Shown here piece after piece: positions 61,496 through 64,000 of a stretch of DNA of 64,000 bases (positions within the stretch are counted from its first letter, which is position 1; each line of letters starts with the position of its first letter). The DNA comes from Symbiodinium natans (lineage: Eukaryota > Sar > Dinophyceae > Suessiales > Symbiodiniaceae). A model generated the notes under the pieces. It made no database searches, was not told the DNA's origin, and saw only the letters and a program-made list of their open reading frames with translations. Where the stretch lies: contig CAJNDS010002094.1 in assembly GCA_905221605.1 (NCBI GenBank), positions 1 to 64,000 on the forward strand, read 5' to 3'. Both the position numbers and the translations under genes were made by a program.

Positions 61496-61917
61496 GATTT
61501 GCATGGGCTTTTACAGCATGGTGATTTCGTTGTCATGATTATGCGCATGTGTTGCTTGATTTTCCGCATGATCTCATGATTGATTTCGTGATTTTCGTTG
61601 GATGCATGAACAGTGCAGATTTTCTAGGCTGTTGATTGATTTGCTTGACACCTGCATCTCACGGTTCGCATCGCGGAGCATCGCCAAGCTCTTTAGCAAT
61701 CGCCTGGCGTGTTTGACTGGCTGTGCCTACAACATCCTGCGGCGACTTTTACAGGTCTCGAAATCTGGCACACTTGTCGCGCCGGGGCAATTCTTTCCAA
61801 CACATGAGAGACCTATGAAGCGCCCCTGCACATCCCGGTGCTGAACTCCTTCAGCAACCCCAATGTGCCTTCTACATTTTCACAGCACACACCGGGTGCG
61901 TGTGCGTGTGCGTGCGT

Positions 61918-62175
61918 ATCAAACCCTAAACCCTAAACCCCAAACCCTAAACCCCAAACCCTAAACCCTAAACCCTAACTCCTAAACCCTAAACCCTAAC
62001 TCCTAAACCCTAAACCCTAAACCCTAAACCCTAGGCCTAAAACCCTAGGCCGAAAACCCTAGGCCCAAACCCCTTAGGCCCAAAATACTTAGGCCCAAAA
62101 CCCTAGGCCCAACACCCTAGGCCCAAAAACCTAGGCCCAAAACCCTAGGCCCAAAACCCTAGGACCAAAACCCTC
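61918..62175 (+). repeat. interstitial telomere-type CCCTAAA array with CCTAGGCCCAAAA variants
   Basis: About 115 bp of CCCTAAA units with CCCCAAA and CTCCTAAA variants, passing into about 140 bp of 13-14-bp units of the form CCTAGGCCCAAAAC. CCCTAAA is the plant-type telomere unit, also reported in dinoflagellates. It lies inside the retrotransposon, between RNase H and the 3' LTR. Confidence 0.9.
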
Positions 62176-62227
62176 CCCACTCCCCCACTCCTGTTGTTCT
62201 GGTCGCAAAATATGTTTTATAGCGTTA

Positions 62228-62286
62228 TTTAGGGTTTAGGGTTTAGGGTTTAGAGTTTAGGGTTTGGGGTTTAGGGTTTAGGGTTT
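62228..62286 (+). repeat. TTTAGGG array in inverted orientation
   Basis: About eight TTTAGGG units (with TTTAGAG and TTTGGGG variants), reading opposite to the CCCTAAA array 55 bp away. Together with the flanking GGGCCTGGGGAGTGG (and CCTCCCCACTCC on the other side), the two arrays form an imperfect inverted repeat around 62180-62228. Confidence 0.9.
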
Positions 62287-62289
62287 TGG

Positions 62290-62800
62290 GCCTGGGGAGT
62301 GGGGGAGTGGGGGAGTGGGGGAGTGGGGGAGTGGGGGAGTGGGGGAGTGGGGAGTGGGGGAGTGGTGGGGGAGTGGGGGAGTGGGGGAGTGGGGGAGTGA
62401 GTGGGGGGGTGGGGGAGAGTGGGGGAGTTGGGGGAGTGGGGGAGTGGGGGAGTGGGGGAGTGGGGGAGTGGGGGAGTGGGGGAGGGGGAGTGGGGGGGGG
62501 AGTGGGGGAGTGGGGGAGTGGGGTGCGGGGGAGTGGGGGAGTGGGGAGAGGGGCGTGGGGGAGTGGGGGGGGGGGAGTGGGGGGTGGGGAGTGGGGGAGT
62601 GGGGGATGGGGAGTGGGGGGGTGTGGGGGAGTGGGGATGGGGGGAGTGGGGGAGTGGAGTGGGGGAGTGGAGTGGGGAGTGGGGGTGTGGGATTGGGGTA
62701 GGGGGAAGTGGGGGTAAGTGGGGGGGAGTGGGGAAGCGGGGAGTGGGGGGGAGTGGGGGAGTGGGGGAGTGGAGGGGAGTGGGGGAGTGGGGTGAGAAGG
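62290..62800 (+). repeat. GGGGGAGT minisatellite, G-rich
   Basis: About 500 bp of GTGGGGGA / GGGGAGT units of slightly varied length, all G-rich on the plus strand. Frames across it are Gly/Glu/Val/Trp repeats or, on the minus strand, Pro/Ser/Thr/His repeats, and are not genes. Runs of four to six G at regular spacing could form G-quadruplexes. A 15-bp word GGGGCCTGGGCGGTG occurs twice just after it (about 62799 and 62829). Confidence 0.92.
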
Positions 62801-63033
62801 GGCCTGGGCGGTGCTATAAGCAAATGGAAGGGGCCTGGGCGGTGAGCCAGCTTGCGAGCGGTAGCGGCCGCACAGGTCGTACCCATCATCATTTTGCAGA
62901 AGCACTCTTTTGTACAGATTTTCTTCGGTGCTGGCGTATTCTTGTCGCAAGATTCAGCAGACGGGACAGAAGTCTGCACACTTTGATTCCATTTTCCTTT
63001 GACTGTGATGCCATGCTCGGCATGGGGGCGTTG

Positions 63034-63210
63034 TGTGAGCAGTTTAAGTACTTGGCTCACGTTTGATGCCTTACATGTCATGACATCCGTGAATCAAGAG
63101 TGACTGCATATGATTGCATCAGACTTGCCTTGGCAACGCCTTGGCTCAAGTGACCGGGTGAAAAAATGCTTGCTGCGTCAAAGCTGTGCTTGATTGAGCT
63201 GTGACCAACA
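63034..63210 (+). repeat. 3' LTR, 177 bp
   Basis: The same length as the 5' LTR, with three differences, near 63098, 63104 and 63137. The terminal TG and CA are intact. Confidence 0.92.
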
Positions 63211-63215
63211 AGCAG
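63211..63215 (+). repeat. target-site duplication AGCAG, 3' copy
   Basis: Identical to 58652-58656. Confidence 0.9.
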
Positions 63216-63317
63216 TCTCGCCAGTTCTTGGTCAGCCGCCTCTTTGATCTTTTTGCATCGCTCTGCGACGCGCGGTGCTGTGCCCTGCGTCAAGGCCTGG
63301 CTGCCTGCTCGGCTCAT
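63211..63317 (-). pseudogene. host open frame interrupted by the retrotransposon
   Basis: From the ATG at 63317 the minus strand reads MSRAGSQALTQGTAPRV, then ERCKKIKEAADQELARLL, a helical, coding-like stretch that runs straight into the target duplication at 63211. Across the 5' side of the element the same frame would continue only a few bases, to a possible GT donor (GC^GTAGGG near 58648) or a TAG. So the element landed at the very end of an exon or of a frame. No family is recognised. The interruption would damage the gene if it is real and this allele is the only copy. Confidence 0.4.
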
Positions 63318-63545
63318 GTTTGCTTGCTTGTTATCGCAACGAACGCGTGGGCCAGTTGTTGCGGCAACATCTGGACTTCAGCACTGTGATCACAGAGGAC
63401 ACAGTCGCAGTGGATCTGCCGCCTTCCTTGAACAGGCAACCCTTCTTGCATCCCCGGAGCGCCGGCTAGGACTCAGCCGAACAACGGCCGCGATATGCCT
63501 TGCAGCTCATTCGTGACAGCTTTGCATGGAACACGCCATTGTGGC

Positions 63546-63998
63546 TCAAGGGCTCAAGCCATTCTGGCACATGCTGAGTAGTTGGCGCGCGGATCGCTCC
63601 AGAGCCGCAGGGCAGCTGGGGGACCGTGTCACTTTTGAGGCGCGGCCGCTCTTGGGCATGTAGTGCAGCTGGAGGGTCGCGCAGGTAGCGGGCGGGTATC
63701 CCTGCGCATGTCGAGCGTGCGGGCACACTTGCGGGGGGCGTGTCTCGAAGCAGTGGTCCAGGATAACTACTTGCTTGTCAAGCTCGCCACCCCAGGCCGC
63801 CGAGGAACCGGCGCAGTGAGTCTCGCAGCCGTGCGGCCCTGACGGCTGCATGTTGCAGGAAGCCGCAGCGCCTGCCAGGGCCGCCGCAGGCGCCAGCATG
63901 CGCAGGTCTGACACGCCCGGACGCGGACGGTCGCGCGCTCCTACCGTCGCCCCGTCTGTTAGGCCAGCCGACCCTGAAGAGGAAGGCGCCTCAACCAT
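63546..63998 (-). CDS. open frame of unknown function at window end
   Basis: A 150-codon frame from an ATG at 63998 (MVEAPSSSGSAGLTDGATVG), rich in Ala, Gly, Ser, Pro, Arg and Cys, in locally GC-rich sequence. It could be a first exon whose true end lies after MLAPAAALAGAAAS, the remainder being intron. No domain is seen. It may belong to the same gene as the frame interrupted at 63211. Confidence 0.25.
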   Translation of the reverse strand: MVEAPSSSGSAGLTDGATVGARDRPRPGVSDLRMLAPAAALAGAAASCNMQPSGPHGCETHCAGSSAAWGGELDKQVVILDHCFETRPPQVCPHARHAQGYPPATCATLQLHYMPKSGRASKVTRSPSCPAALERSARQLLSMCQNGLSP

Positions 63999-64000
63999 GC

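Larger units (their letters stand above)
58657..63210 (+). mobile_element. Ty1/copia-type LTR retrotransposon, defective, 4.55 kb
   Basis: A complete LTR-to-LTR unit with 5-bp target duplication. Inside, in order: a gag-like frame, a reverse transcriptase with FVDDFKLAG (the YVDD-type catalytic box), an RNase H region with WVDSDWATDPETRRSTSG, then about 1.5 kb holding telomere-like and GGGGGAGT arrays before the 3' LTR. Gag-to-RT-RNase H in a single polyprotein with these motifs is the copia order. Protease, zinc knuckle and integrase are absent: only about 60 bp separate the gag stop from the RT frame. At least three frame breaks are present. The primer-binding site would be at 58834 onward (GGTTATCAG); the tRNA is not identified. 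The nearly identical LTRs point to a recent insertion of an already defective element, mobilised in trans. Confidence 0.9.

Noticed and set aside
61918-62286. A true chromosome end
   Set aside because: Arrays are short, face both ways and are flanked on both sides by the retrotransposon and host sequence, so they are interstitial.
62243-63081. Long Pro/Ser/Thr/His-rich and Gly/Trp-rich open frames (up to 267 residues)
   Set aside because: They are translations of the GGGGGAGT minisatellite in several frames and both strands; no start or splice context supports a gene.
1-64000. CRISPR arrays, bacterial operons, rRNA or tRNA genes
   Set aside because: I saw no regularly spaced direct repeats with unique spacers, no bacterial-style gene packing and no recognisable rRNA or tRNA sequence by eye; a covariance-model scan would be needed to exclude a single tRNA.

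Overview
The window looks like nuclear DNA of a dinoflagellate, most likely a Symbiodiniaceae-type alga. Genes are broken into many short exons (36-95 nt) separated by introns. Many of these introns start with GC instead of GT, and nearly all end in AG with a G as the first base of the next exon, which is a known dinoflagellate splice habit. Every host gene I could recognise lies on the minus strand, as expected for unidirectional dinoflagellate gene arrays. The plant-type telomere unit CCCTAAA also occurs. Single open frames are therefore poor guides: the genes only appear when short conserved peptides are joined across introns.

Layout. 0-9 kb: mostly noncoding, with purine-rich tracts and a few possible minus-strand exons of unknown function. 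9.2-12.3 kb: a kinesin-13-like gene with the motor in the middle and a related small SAM-like domain at each end. 14.0-14.2 kb: degenerate telomere-like sequence. 15.7-21.8 kb: a six-transmembrane cyclic-nucleotide-gated-type cation channel in about 20 tiny exons. Its introns hold CT, TA, poly-C and GC-rich inverted-repeat tracts. 22.4-23.1 kb: minisatellite and trinucleotide arrays. 23.9-24.2 kb: an unknown exon with an in-frame triplicated unit. 25.2-26.8 kb: a leucine-rich-repeat gene. 27.2-27.9 kb: AT-rich microsatellites and poly-C. 28.7-31.6 kb: an alpha-galactosidase-like (clan GH-D type) glycoside hydrolase of bacterial appearance, carrying dinoflagellate introns. 32-39.5 kb: little that can be supported. 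39.6-40.4 kb: a CCCH zinc-finger gene. 41-58 kb: a run of minus-strand coding exons, many helical or coiled-coil, mostly unidentified. One resembles FAF/UBX-type proteins, one resembles a ligand-gated channel ectodomain strand.

58.65-63.21 kb: a plus-strand Ty1/copia-type LTR retrotransposon with 177-bp LTRs (TG...CA, three differences between copies by eye) and a perfect 5-bp target duplication AGCAG. It keeps gag, reverse transcriptase and RNase H in broken frames. Protease and integrase are missing, and it carries a block of CCCTAAA/TTTAGGG arrays plus a long GGGGGAGT-type minisatellite. It sits inside a minus-strand open frame of the host. The last 0.8 kb holds another minus-strand open frame of unknown function.

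The recognised genes (motor protein, ion channel, hydrolase, LRR protein, zinc finger) have no obvious shared pathway, which is normal for these arrays. Exon limits given to the base come from reading frame plus splice signals; those marked approximate do not. Nothing was checked against a database.
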